Origin: Knoellia flava TL1
Lineage (GTDB): Bacteria > Actinomycetota > Actinomycetes > Actinomycetales > Dermatophilaceae
Length of the DNA stretch: 64,000 nucleotides
Assembly: GCF_000768675.1 (NCBI RefSeq)
Contig: NZ_AVPI01000008.1
Coordinates: forward strand, 23,603-87,602
Reading direction: 5' to 3'
Each line of letters begins with the position of its first letter. Within the stretch, counting starts at the first letter, position 1. The notes beneath the pieces were generated by a model that worked only from the letters and a program-made list of their open reading frames with translations, made no database searches and was not told the DNA's origin. This document shows, piece after piece, positions 51,139 to 60,665 of this stretch. A program made the translations under genes and the position numbers.

Positions 51139-52227
51139 TCACCAGGTCACACCGTGCAGGACCACCGCGCTGGGTTCGCCCAGCGCGGTGATGTCCTGCC
51201 GGGGGTCGCGGTCGAGCAGGAGCAGGTCGGCGTCGGCGCCCTCCTCGAGACCCGGTCGGCCGAGCCACTCGCGCGCTCCCCACGTCGCTGCCGTGAGCAC
51301 CTCGATGTTGCTGAAGCCGATGCGGGTCAGCTCGACCGCCTCCTCCGCTGCGAGACCGTGGGCGATCGAGCCTCCCGCGTCGGTCCCGAGATAGATCGGT
51401 ATGCCGGCCTCCCGCGCCGCGCCGAACGTCTCGTAGCGCCGGGCGTGCAGGTCGAGCATGCGCCGGTGGTACTCGGGGAACTTCTCGCGGGCGGGCTCGG
51501 CGATGGCCGGGAAGGTGGCGATGTTGACGAGCGTCGGGACGATGGCGATGCCCTGGGACGCGAAGGAGTCGATCGTGTCGGCCTCGAGCCCGGTGGCGTG
51601 CTCGATGCAGTCGGTGCCCGCGGCAGCGAAGTCGCGCAGCGAGTCCGGGCCGAAGCAGTGCGCGGTCGTGCGGGCCCCCTCCTCATGGGCCGCGGCGACG
51701 GCCTCCTTGAGGACGTCGGCCGGCCAGCACGGCATGAGGTCGCCGGTCTCGCGGTCGATCCAGTCACCGACGAGCTTGACCCAGCCGTCGCCGGCGCGCG
51801 CCTCGATGCGGACCCGCTCGACGAGCTGCTCGGGCTCGACCTCCCACGCGTAGTTGCGGATGTAGCGCTTGGTCCGGGCGATGTGGCGGCCGGCTCGGAT
51901 GACCTTGGGCAGGTCGTCGCGCTCGTCGATCCAGCGGGTGTCGGCCGGTGAGCCTGCGTCACGGATGAGGAGGGTGCCGTTGTCGCGGTCGGTCGTCGCC
52001 TGTTGCTCGGCGGTCGCTTCGTCGACGGCGCCGTGGCGGTCGAGGCCGACGTGGCAGTGCGCGTCGACGAGCCCGGGCACGAACCAGCCGCGCAGCGTCT
52101 CGACGTCGTGGCCGGCGCCGGTGGGGCGCTCATAGGTCATCCGGCCCCCGACGACCCACGCCTCAGGGCGCACGTCCTCGGGTCCGAGCAGGATTTCCCC
52201 GACCAGGTGCAGCACCGATGCCGTCAT
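51139..52227 (-). CDS. Amidohydrolase, imidazolonepropionase-like
   Basis: A 362-residue TIM-barrel metal hydrolase. The metal site can be read: HCH in DAHCHVG, Lys in WVKLVGD, His in TTAHCFG, His in CIEHATG and Asp in IPIYLGTDAGG. The group cleaves cyclic amides or peptides; the substrate is unknown. It faces the TSUP gene with 24 bp between stops. Codons near its 3' end (51163-51190) form a perfect hairpin. Confidence 0.88.
   Translation of the reverse strand: MTASVLHLVGEILLGPEDVRPEAWVVGGRMTYERPTGAGHDVETLRGWFVPGLVDAHCHVGLDRHGAVDEATAEQQATTDRDNGTLLIRDAGSPADTRWIDERDDLPKVIRAGRHIARTKRYIRNYAWEVEPEQLVERVRIEARAGDGWVKLVGDWIDRETGDLMPCWPADVLKEAVAAAHEEGARTTAHCFGPDSLRDFAAAGTDCIEHATGLEADTIDSFASQGIAIVPTLVNIATFPAIAEPAREKFPEYHRRMLDLHARRYETFGAAREAGIPIYLGTDAGGSIAHGLAAEEAVELTRIGFSNIEVLTAATWGAREWLGRPGLEEGADADLLLLDRDPRQDITALGEPSAVVLHGVTW
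51163..51190 (+). terminator. TTCG-loop hairpin in the opposing gene, probable TSUP terminator
   Basis: CACCGCGCTGGG (51163-51174) and CCCAGCGCGGTG (51179-51190) form a perfect 12-bp stem with a TTCG loop, 48 bases past the TSUP stop, inside the coding end of the amidohydrolase. Confidence 0.5.
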
Positions 52228-52257
52228 GCCACCCGACCCTAGCGACCCGCTCCAACA

Positions 52258-52354
52258 CCCCAGCTTTTGCTCCCCATGAGGGAAGGTTGAGGGTCCGGAG
52301 GGAACATGTCCCTCCGGATGCTCAAGGTTCCCTCCCCAGGAGCAAAAGCTGGGG
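52258..52354. repeat. 97-bp nested palindrome after the hydrolase gene
   Basis: The outer arms CCCCAGCTTTTGCTCC (52258-52273) and GGAGCAAAAGCTGGGG (52339-52354) are perfect. Inside lie GAGGGAAGGTTGAG (52278-52291) with CTCAAGGTTCCCTC (52321-52334), two mismatches, and TCCGGAGGGA (52294-52303) with TCCCTCCGGA (52309-52318), perfect. It lies downstream of the alpha/beta hydrolase gene (minus) and upstream of the amidohydrolase. Confidence 0.75.
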
Positions 52355-52372
52355 CGGAGCCAGTGAGCGGGG

Positions 52373-53203
52373 TCAGGCGGGGGCGGCGAGGACGCGACGC
52401 AGCGCCTCGATGACGACCGCCGGCGCGTCAGAGTGGACCCAGTGCGACGCACCCTTGACGGTGAGCTGGCGCGTGCGCGGAAAGAACGCGCGCATCCGCT
52501 CGCCGTCCTCGTCCTTGATGTAGCGGGACTCCGAGCCGGCGATCCACAGGACGGGGCCGGCATACGGCTCGACCATGCCCGGCTCGAAGGGGAAGTCGGC
52601 AATGACCGAGTGGTGACCACGGGCCGCGTCGGCGACGAAGAGCTCGAGGTTGGCCTGCCAGCGCCACGACGTGCCCTCGCGCCGGAGGTTCTGCAGGAGG
52701 AACGCCTTGACCCCCGGGTCGGGCTCCTCGAACCGCGCCTCGGCATCGGCCCGGTCGCGCAGCTCCCCGAGCGGCAGCCGCCGCATCTCGTCCATGTAGC
52801 CGGTGAACCGGTCGAGGTTGACGTAGTCCTTGGGCGCGATGTCGACGACGACGAGTCTGTCCACGAGGGTGGGGTCGGTGAGCGCCAGCGTCATCGCGAC
52901 CTTGCCACCGAGCGAGTGCCCGACCACGACCCACGGCCCCTCGTCGACCGCCCGCAGCGTGGCCGCGACGGACGCGGCATACGACTCGAAGGAGAAGGTC
53001 TCGGTCCACGGCGAGCGACCGTGGTCCGGCAGGTCCACGAGTGTGCAACGAGCTCCCTCGCCCGACGGGCCCGCGAGCGCCTTGGCGATCGTCGACCAGT
53101 TGCGCCCCTGCCCGAAGAGCCCGTGGAGGAACGCGACGCGCGGCCCGGCGGTCCCGACCGACAGCGTGTGCAGCGGCCCCACGACGCCGGCCGCCGAGGT
53201 CAC
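52373..53203 (-). CDS. Alpha/beta hydrolase (YbfF-like esterase)
   Basis: A 276-residue hydrolase. The nucleophile Ser97 is in VVVGHSLGG, His254 in GASHWVHSDAP, and FLHGLFGQGRNW forms the oxyanion part. DLPDHGRSPW and APKDYVNLDRFTGYMDEM resemble the YbfF/BioH-type esterases. The substrate is unknown. It overlaps ffh by ATGA and is thus coupled to it, an arrangement I do not know as conserved. Confidence 0.85.
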   Translation of the reverse strand: MTSAAGVVGPLHTLSVGTAGPRVAFLHGLFGQGRNWSTIAKALAGPSGEGARCTLVDLPDHGRSPWTETFSFESYAASVAATLRAVDEGPWVVVGHSLGGKVAMTLALTDPTLVDRLVVVDIAPKDYVNLDRFTGYMDEMRRLPLGELRDRADAEARFEEPDPGVKAFLLQNLRREGTSWRWQANLELFVADAARGHHSVIADFPFEPGMVEPYAGPVLWIAGSESRYIKDEDGERMRAFFPRTRQLTVKGASHWVHSDAPAVVIEALRRVLAAPA

Positions 53204-54813
53204 TTGCCCAGGAACTTCTCGAAGCCCTTGGGGAGCTGCGCCGGGTCCATCGCGGCCGGGTCGAACCCGCCCGGGGCACCGGCCCCGCCGCCGAACGACG
53301 AGCCCGCCGGCTTCGACGAGGCCCGCTGGGCCGCCGCCTGGGCCTCCGCCGCCCGCTTGGCGGGGTTGCCCGACTTCGACTTCTTGCCGCGCACCTGCTG
53401 TTGCTGCTGGCGGGCCTTCTTGCCGCCGCCCATGCCGGGCATGCCCGGCATGCCGGGGAGGCCGCCGCCGCGGGCGAGCTGCTTCATCATCTTCTGCGCC
53501 TCGCCGAAGCGCTCGAGCAGCTGGTTGACCTCGGAGACCGTGACGCCCGAGCCGCCGGCGATGCGGGCGCGACGCGAGCCGTTGATCTGCTTGGGGTGGT
53601 TGCGCTCGAAGGGCGTCATCGAGCGGACCATCGCCTCGACCCGGTCGAACTCGCGCTCGTCGAGGTTGTCGAGCTGGGCCGACATCTGGCCCATGCCCGG
53701 CATCATCTTGAGCATCGACTTGAGCGAGCCCATCTTCTTGATGGCCGACATCTGCTGGAGGAAGTCGTCGAAGGTGAAGTCCTCGGCTGCGAGGAACTTG
53801 CGCTCCATCTCGGCGGCCTGCGCGCGGTCGAACGCCTTCTCTGCCTGCTCGATGAGGGTGAGGACGTCACCCATGTCGAGGATGCGCGAGGCCATGCGGT
53901 CGGGGTGGAAGACCTCGAAGTCCTTCACCCCCTCGCCGGTGCTCGCGAACATGATCGGGCGGCCGGTGACCCCGGCGACGGAGAGCGCGGCACCACCGCG
54001 GGCGTCGCCGTCGAGCTTGGAGAGCACGACACCGGTGAAGTCGACGCCCTCGAGGAAGGCCTCGGCGGTCTCGACGGCTGCCTGGCCGATCATGGCGTCG
54101 ATGACGAAGAGGACCTCGTCGGGGTTGATCGCCGCGCGGATGTCGCCGGCCTGCTGCATGAGGTCCGCGTCGACCGCGAGGCGGCCGGCGGTGTCGACGA
54201 TGACGACGTCGTGCTGCTTGGAGACCGCCTCGCGTATGCCGTCCCGAGACACCGCGACCGGGTCACCGAAGCTGCGGGTGCCCTCCCCCGTGGGTCCGAC
54301 GGCGTCGTGGCCGCCGACGTTGCCCTGCTCGGGGGCGTAGACCGGGACGCCGGCGCGCTCGCCGACGACCTGCAGCTGGGTGACGGCGTTGGGGCGCTGG
54401 AGGTCGACCGCGACGAGCATGGGCGTGTGGCCCTGCTCCTTGAGCCAGTATGCGAGCTTGCCGGCGAGGGTCGTCTTGCCCGCGCCCTGGAGGCCGGCGA
54501 GCATGATGACCGTCGGGCCGCTCTTGGCGAAGCGGATCGTGCGGGTCTGCCCGCCGAGGATGTCGACGAGCTCCTCGTTGACGATCTTGACGACCTGCTG
54601 GGCGGGGTTGAGCGCCTCGGAGACCTCGGCGCCGAGCGCGCGGTCACGCACCGACGAGGTGAACTCCTTGACGACCGGCAGCGCGACGTCGGCGTCGAGC
54701 AGGGCCATCCGGATGTCACGGACGGTCTTGTTGACGTCGGACTCGGACAGACGCCCCTTGCTGCGGAGGTTCTTGAAGGTCGACGTCAGGCGGTCGGAGA
54801 GGCTCGTGAACAC
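53200..54813 (-). CDS. ffh: Signal recognition particle protein Ffh
   Basis: A 537-residue GTPase that, with 4.5S RNA and FtsY, targets membrane proteins. P-loop GLQGAGKTT is at 107-115, DTAGRL and TKLDGDARGG follow. The methionine-rich M domain includes NHPKQINGSRRARIAGGSG, the RNA-binding loop. The C-terminus is Gly/Met/Gln-rich. GTG at 54813 is the start. The 4.5S RNA gene is not in the window. Confidence 0.97.
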   Translation of the reverse strand: MFTSLSDRLTSTFKNLRSKGRLSESDVNKTVRDIRMALLDADVALPVVKEFTSSVRDRALGAEVSEALNPAQQVVKIVNEELVDILGGQTRTIRFAKSGPTVIMLAGLQGAGKTTLAGKLAYWLKEQGHTPMLVAVDLQRPNAVTQLQVVGERAGVPVYAPEQGNVGGHDAVGPTGEGTRSFGDPVAVSRDGIREAVSKQHDVVIVDTAGRLAVDADLMQQAGDIRAAINPDEVLFVIDAMIGQAAVETAEAFLEGVDFTGVVLSKLDGDARGGAALSVAGVTGRPIMFASTGEGVKDFEVFHPDRMASRILDMGDVLTLIEQAEKAFDRAQAAEMERKFLAAEDFTFDDFLQQMSAIKKMGSLKSMLKMMPGMGQMSAQLDNLDEREFDRVEAMVRSMTPFERNHPKQINGSRRARIAGGSGVTVSEVNQLLERFGEAQKMMKQLARGGGLPGMPGMPGMGGGKKARQQQQQVRGKKSKSGNPAKRAAEAQAAAQRASSKPAGSSFGGGAGAPGGFDPAAMDPAQLPKGFEKFLGK

Positions 54814-54907
54814 CGCACAAGGTTAACCGCCGCCCGACGCACCCCGTGCCGCCGGCACTCGGACGACGGGTCCACCGCCCCGGACGTGAGGGCACGCCTC
54901 GAACTGG

Positions 54908-54939
54908 TCCGGCCGGACCGCAGGAGCGGCCCGGCCGGA
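54908..54939 (-). terminator. Hairpin after the PPK-repeat gene
   Basis: TCCGGCCG (54908-54915) pairs with CGGCCGGA (54932-54939) across 16 bases, just past the stop at 54947. Confidence 0.45.
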
Positions 54940-54946
54940 TGCAGAC

Positions 54947-55336
54947 TCAGAGACGGCCGACCCGGTCCTGCACGAGCGAGCCGTCGGCCAGGCCCTTGGG
55001 GGGCTTGGGCGGCGTCGCGACGTCCTTGTCGGCGAGCACCCGGCCCATCCGGTCGAGCCGGCCGATCCGCCCGAGCTTGGGGTCCTTCGGCGGGTCCTTC
55101 TTCTCCGGCTCCTTGGGCGGGTCCTCACCCTTGGGCGGGTCCTTGGGCGGTTCGCCGGTCTTCGGCGGGTCCTTGGGCGGCTCACCGTCGCCCTTGCCGA
55201 GACGGCCGGCGAGACCCGTGACCGGACCGGCCTTGCTCACGGCGGCCTTGATGCCGTCCGCCCGCTGTGCCACCGGCGGGACGACGCCCACCACGACAGG
55301 TGCCGTCGAGGGCACCCCCTGCTCCTGATGTCCCAT
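54947..55336 (-). CDS. Small disordered protein with Pro-Pro-Lys-Asp repeats
   Basis: A 129-residue protein. After a short N-terminal region (MGHQEQGVPSTAPVVVGVVP) the centre is built from repeats of PPKDPPK (EPPKDPPKTGEPPKDPPKGE, DPPKEPEKKDPPKDPK), followed by LGRIGRLDRMGRVLADKDVA. No signal peptide or membrane segment is seen, so it may bind nucleic acid or another protein through the Lys residues. AGAGGGG lies 6 bases before the ATG. It is located between glnD and ffh. The function is unknown. Confidence 0.6.
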   Translation of the reverse strand: MGHQEQGVPSTAPVVVGVVPPVAQRADGIKAAVSKAGPVTGLAGRLGKGDGEPPKDPPKTGEPPKDPPKGEDPPKEPEKKDPPKDPKLGRIGRLDRMGRVLADKDVATPPKPPKGLADGSLVQDRVGRL

Positions 55337-55428
55337 GACATCCCCTCTCTGTGTGTGGAGCAGCCAGTGCACCGCGCTCCGGTCGCGGTCCGGTCGCGGT
55401 CGAGTCACGGCGGGCAGTTCGGCGGTCC

Positions 55429-57822
55429 TCAGGTGCTCCCGTCGCACGTGTCGATGACGACGGCCACGACCTGTGCCACCTTGGCCGGGTTGAGGGGACG
55501 TCCCGAGAAGTCGGTGACATAGAAGGTGTCGAGGGTCTGGCCGGCATACGTCGCGATGTGCGCGGAGCGCACGGAGACACCGGTCTTGGCCAGGGCCATG
55601 CCGAGCTCGTGCAGGAGGCCGGGGCGGTCCTCGGCGCGGACCTCGAGCACCGTGGCGTCGTCGCTCGCGCCGGGCACGACGAGCGCCCGTGGCTGGCCCG
55701 GCGTGCCGATGGTCGACTCGCGGGCGGGCCGTGCGGCGAACTGGCGACGGCGGTCGAGCAGGCCGAGCGGTCCCCGGTCACCGGTCGCGAGCCGGGCGAG
55801 GCCTCGGTGCAGGCGGTCGTGCTCGGGCTCGTTGCCGCTCGGTGACTCGACGTGCCACTCGTTGACGGCGACCCCGTCGACGGTGCGCAGGATCGCGGTC
55901 CGGACGACGAGACCCTCGGCGGCGAGCAGGCCGGCGGTGTCGGCGAAGAGGCCCAGCCGGTCGCGGTCGGCGATGTCGATCCGGTAGGAGCCACCGTGCG
56001 AGACGACCTCGACGTGCGGCTCCCCCGTCGCGAGCGCCCGCACGAGGTGCTCCGGCACGACGCCCTGGCCGATGTCCGCAGGCGGCGCCACAGTGGCCGG
56101 GCCGGCAGCGGCACCCGAGTGGTCGAGGCGGTCCCGCACCTCGGTGGCCAGCTGCGCGAGCAGGGCCGCGCGCCAGTCGGTCCACGCCTTCGGGCCGGCG
56201 GCCACGGCGTCCGCCTCGGTGAGGGCGAGGAGGAGGTCGAAGCGCGCCCGGTCGCCACCGACGGCGGCGACGGCCGCGTCGATGGTGCGGGGGTCCGAGT
56301 GGTCCCGGCGGGTGGCGAGCTCGATGAGCGTGAGGTGCTCGCGGACGAGTGCCGTGACCACCTCGACATCGGCCTCGGGGTGCCCGAGCCGGCGCATGAC
56401 GGCCTCGGCGATCGGCGCACCCGCGGCGGAGTGGTCGTGGGCCCCCGGCACCTTGCCGATGTCGTGCAGCAGCGCCGCGAGCAGGAGCAGGTCGGCGCGC
56501 CCCACCCCGCGGACGAGACCGGTGGCGTGGACGACCGTCTCGATGAGGTGCCGGTCGACGGTGTGGCGGTGGACGGCGTTGCGCTGCGGGCGCGACCGCA
56601 CCGCTGCCCACTCAGGCAGCCAGCGCTCGATGATGCCCTGCTGGTCCAGCCCCTCCCAGACGGTGACGAGGCCGGGGCCGGCGGCGAGGAGGTCGCTGAA
56701 GAGGCCACGGGCCAGGGGGGTCCACGGCGTCGGCAGGTCCGCGCAGCGCGTGGCGAGGTTCTCGAGGGTCGTCGGCGAGATCGGCAGGTTGGCTCGGGCG
56801 GCGACGACCGCGGCACGCAGCGGCAGGTGGGGGTCGGACTCCGGCGTGCGACCGGCGCCGAGCACGACCTCCCCGTCGCTCTCGAAGAGGCCGTAGCCGA
56901 GCGGCGCCATCTGCGGTCGGCGGGGACCGACGCGGAGCACCCGGGCCCGTTGCGACTGCCCGGCTCGACGCACGGTGCCGTCGAGGGCGTAGGCGATGGC
57001 CCGCCCGGCGTCGGAGACGTCGGCGAGCAGGTCGTCGGGGTCGCCGTAGCCCAGGAGGGCCGCGACGGCGTCGTGGTCCTCGCGACCGAGCCGGTCGCGC
57101 CCGCGACCGGTGACGACGTGGACCGCGTCGCGCACGTCGAGCAACAGCCCGTATGCCGTGTCGACCTCACCGCGCGGACGGTCAGCAAGCCAAGCCTCGG
57201 CGAGGGCGCTGAGGATCGTCATGTCGCGCAGGCCGCCGTGGGCTTCCTTGAGCTCGGGCTCGATCGACTGGGCGAGGTCGCCGTGGCGGTGGTGGCGCAC
57301 CGCGATCGCCTCAGTGAGCTGCGGCAGCCGCTTGCGGGCGTGGGCGCGCCAGTCGTGACTCACCGTGGCCCGGGCCGCTGCCACGACCTCGGGGTCACCG
57401 GCGACGGGCACGATGTCGAGCAGGCCGACGGCGGCGGTGAGGTCGTCGGCGGCGACGGTGCGGCACTGGTTGACGGTGCGGACGCTGTGGTCCAGCCGGA
57501 CCCCGGCGTCCCAGATGGGGTACCAGATCCGGTCGGCGAGGCGCGTGACCTCGTCGGCCGACAGGGTGCGGCCGTAGTGGAGGAGGACGAGGTCGTAGTC
57601 CGAGAGCGGGCCTGCGTCGCCACGCCCGACGCTGCCGACGGCTGCGAGCGCGACCCCCTCGACCCGCTGGCCCCGCACTGCCTCGTCCCAGAGCTCGCCC
57701 AGCCACTGCTCGTTGAACTCGGCCAGGCGGCGACGGCGCTCGGTGCCCGAGCCGACCTGCTCGAAGGCCCGCGTCCCCGCGAGGTCGAGCCGGCGGGCGG
57801 CCACGTCGGCGATGTCGGTCAT
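55429..57822 (-). CDS. glnD: Bifunctional PII uridylyl/adenylyl-transferase GlnD
   Basis: A 797-residue enzyme that modifies the PII protein according to glutamine. The nucleotidyltransferase motif GSVGRGDAGPLSDYDLVLL has Asp75 and Asp77; the HD hydrolase part reads LLLAALLHDIGKVPGAHDHS, and two C-terminal ACT domains (ILRTVDGVAVNEWHVESP and LEVRAEDRPGLLHELGMALA) sense glutamine. In actinobacteria PII is adenylylated. GGGAGG is 6 bases before the ATG at 57822. It follows glnK by 120 bp that contain a 23-bp perfect inverted repeat. Confidence 0.95.
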   Translation of the reverse strand: MTDIADVAARRLDLAGTRAFEQVGSGTERRRRLAEFNEQWLGELWDEAVRGQRVEGVALAAVGSVGRGDAGPLSDYDLVLLHYGRTLSADEVTRLADRIWYPIWDAGVRLDHSVRTVNQCRTVAADDLTAAVGLLDIVPVAGDPEVVAAARATVSHDWRAHARKRLPQLTEAIAVRHHRHGDLAQSIEPELKEAHGGLRDMTILSALAEAWLADRPRGEVDTAYGLLLDVRDAVHVVTGRGRDRLGREDHDAVAALLGYGDPDDLLADVSDAGRAIAYALDGTVRRAGQSQRARVLRVGPRRPQMAPLGYGLFESDGEVVLGAGRTPESDPHLPLRAAVVAARANLPISPTTLENLATRCADLPTPWTPLARGLFSDLLAAGPGLVTVWEGLDQQGIIERWLPEWAAVRSRPQRNAVHRHTVDRHLIETVVHATGLVRGVGRADLLLLAALLHDIGKVPGAHDHSAAGAPIAEAVMRRLGHPEADVEVVTALVREHLTLIELATRRDHSDPRTIDAAVAAVGGDRARFDLLLALTEADAVAAGPKAWTDWRAALLAQLATEVRDRLDHSGAAAGPATVAPPADIGQGVVPEHLVRALATGEPHVEVVSHGGSYRIDIADRDRLGLFADTAGLLAAEGLVVRTAILRTVDGVAVNEWHVESPSGNEPEHDRLHRGLARLATGDRGPLGLLDRRRQFAARPARESTIGTPGQPRALVVPGASDDATVLEVRAEDRPGLLHELGMALAKTGVSVRSAHIATYAGQTLDTFYVTDFSGRPLNPAKVAQVVAVVIDTCDGST

Positions 57823-57854
57823 GCGAGGTTCCTCCCCAGGTGGTGCCCTCATGG

Positions 57855-57927
57855 CGACTTCTTGCGAATTGGGGACGGTCCGCGGGCCGGAACCGACCGG
57901 CATACGTCCCCAATTCGCAAGAAGTCG
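57855..57927 (-). repeat. 23-bp perfect inverted repeat between glnK and glnD
   Basis: The left arm (57855-57877, starting CGACTTCTTGCGAATTGGGG) and the right arm (57905-57927) are perfect complements over 23 bases with a 27-base loop that itself has GGTC/GACC. The GGCATAC word overlaps the loop end (57899-57905). It can act as a terminator or as an attenuator for glnD. Confidence 0.75.
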
Positions 57928-57942
57928 AGTGGTGGTGGATCG

Positions 57943-59711
<1,769 letters not shown>

Positions 59712-59735
59712 GACCGAAGAGTCTGGGAGCGCGCC

Positions 59736-59804
59736 GTTTCACCTCGCCGCGCGTCGTGTTACGGCCACGTTGCACGTTCCCCCCACGCGTAAGAAGTGTG
59801 TTTC
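59736..59804 (-). promoter_or_regulatory. Possible GlnR-binding region upstream of amtB
   Basis: On the minus strand GAAAC (59804-59800), then 6 bases and CTTAC (59793-59789); further on GCAAC (59773-59769), 6 bases and GTAAC (59762-59758), and GAAAC (59740-59736) two 11-bp steps later. The actinobacterial GlnR box is GTnAC-n6-GAAAC in tandem. The match is partial: half-site spacing is right but order and identity vary. Confidence 0.4.
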
Positions 59805-59808
59805 ACGC

Positions 59809-59848
59809 GCGTATGCCGTCCGCCCCTGACCCCGCGTATGCCGTCCGC
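59809..59848. repeat. Two direct copies of GCGTATGCCGTCCGC
   Basis: The 15-mer occurs at 59809-59823 and 59834-59848, 25 bp apart, both containing the extended window-wide consensus. The 286-bp gap between amtB and the next gene also holds a multi-stem structure (GTGTCGG at 59916-59922 with CCGACAC at 59961-59967). Confidence 0.6.
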
Positions 59849-59915
59849 GCGCGGGCCCCAAGTACGCGAAGGGTGGGCGCGCCGGACACGCGCAAGGCGG
59901 CTGGCCGGCATACCA

Positions 59916-59967
59916 GTGTCGGGGTTCCGGGGTCGCGGGACACCGCGAGGGCCCGGATCTCCGACAC
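59916..59967 (-). terminator. Branched hairpin after the DinB-like gene
   Basis: GTGTCGG (59916-59922) pairs with CCGACAC (59961-59967) and encloses an inner TCGCGG (59935-59940) / CCGCGA (59943-59948) stem, 31 bases past the stop at 59998. Confidence 0.45.
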
Positions 59968-59997
59968 CCGGCGCGGTCGGCCGCGTCCGGGCCGACG

Positions 59998-60663
59998 CTA
60001 GAAGGCGGAGACGTCGCCGGTCGAGCGCTGCGGGCGGCTGAGCGCACGGACGAGAGCGACCTGACCGTGGCGCGCCAGCGAGACGTGGACGAGCAGGTCG
60101 AGGACGGCGTCGGCGACGAGCGGGTCGTGCTCGGGGGTGGGCAGGCCCACGCTCGCGGCGAGGTCGTCGCCGTGCACGACCATCTCCATCATCCGCGTCG
60201 TCGCGAAGTCCGGCGTCGGCAGCGACCAGCCCTGCCACGGGATGTGGACGACGTCCGGGTCACGCTCCAGGGCCAGGGCGCCGGGGAGGTCGTCGAGCGC
60301 CTGCCGCGCACCCGCGAGCACGGCCTCGTGACCAGCGGTCGCGGCGGCGTTGTCCTTCTCGTCTTGGTCCGGGTCGGTCTCGCCGTCGCGCGAGGCCGCC
60401 ACCCACGGAGCCTGCGCATAGTGGTCGAGCAGCCCGATGACCGGTGCGTCGGTCGGAGCCGCCACGCGCAGCCCCCGGACCAGGTGTCCCGTCTGGGCGA
60501 GCAGGTGGTGAGCCAGCCCGCCGACCGTCATGCCGGCGCAGGCACTGTCGCGCTCCCACGCGTCCCGGACCTCCTCGTGGGCGGCGAGGTCAATGCTCGT
60601 GCGGGTGCAGGCGACGAGCGCGTCGGTGAGCCGGGCGCGGTCGTCGAGGGCGGACAGCGCCAT
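59998..60663 (-). CDS. DinB/MDMPI-like protein (mycothiol-dependent maleylpyruvate isomerase family)
   Basis: A 221-residue helical-bundle protein. The N-terminus (MALSALDDRARLTDALVACT) and the family motif TVGGLAHHLLAQTGHLVRG, with His residues likely to bind a metal, are typical; the C-terminal RMMEMVVHGDDLAASVGL contains the usual Glu and His. Members are thiol-dependent, using mycothiol in actinobacteria; the substrate is unknown. It starts 2 bp after the ftsY stop, so the two are co-transcribed. Confidence 0.75.
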   Translation of the reverse strand: MALSALDDRARLTDALVACTRTSIDLAAHEEVRDAWERDSACAGMTVGGLAHHLLAQTGHLVRGLRVAAPTDAPVIGLLDHYAQAPWVAASRDGETDPDQDEKDNAAATAGHEAVLAGARQALDDLPGALALERDPDVVHIPWQGWSLPTPDFATTRMMEMVVHGDDLAASVGLPTPEHDPLVADAVLDLLVHVSLARHGQVALVRALSRPQRSTGDVSAF

Positions 60664-60665
60664 CG

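Noticed and set aside
52301..52313. GGGAACATGTCCC as a LexA-type or other regulator site
   Set aside because: It is the tip of the large palindrome after the hydrolase gene, and spacing does not match the actinobacterial LexA box.
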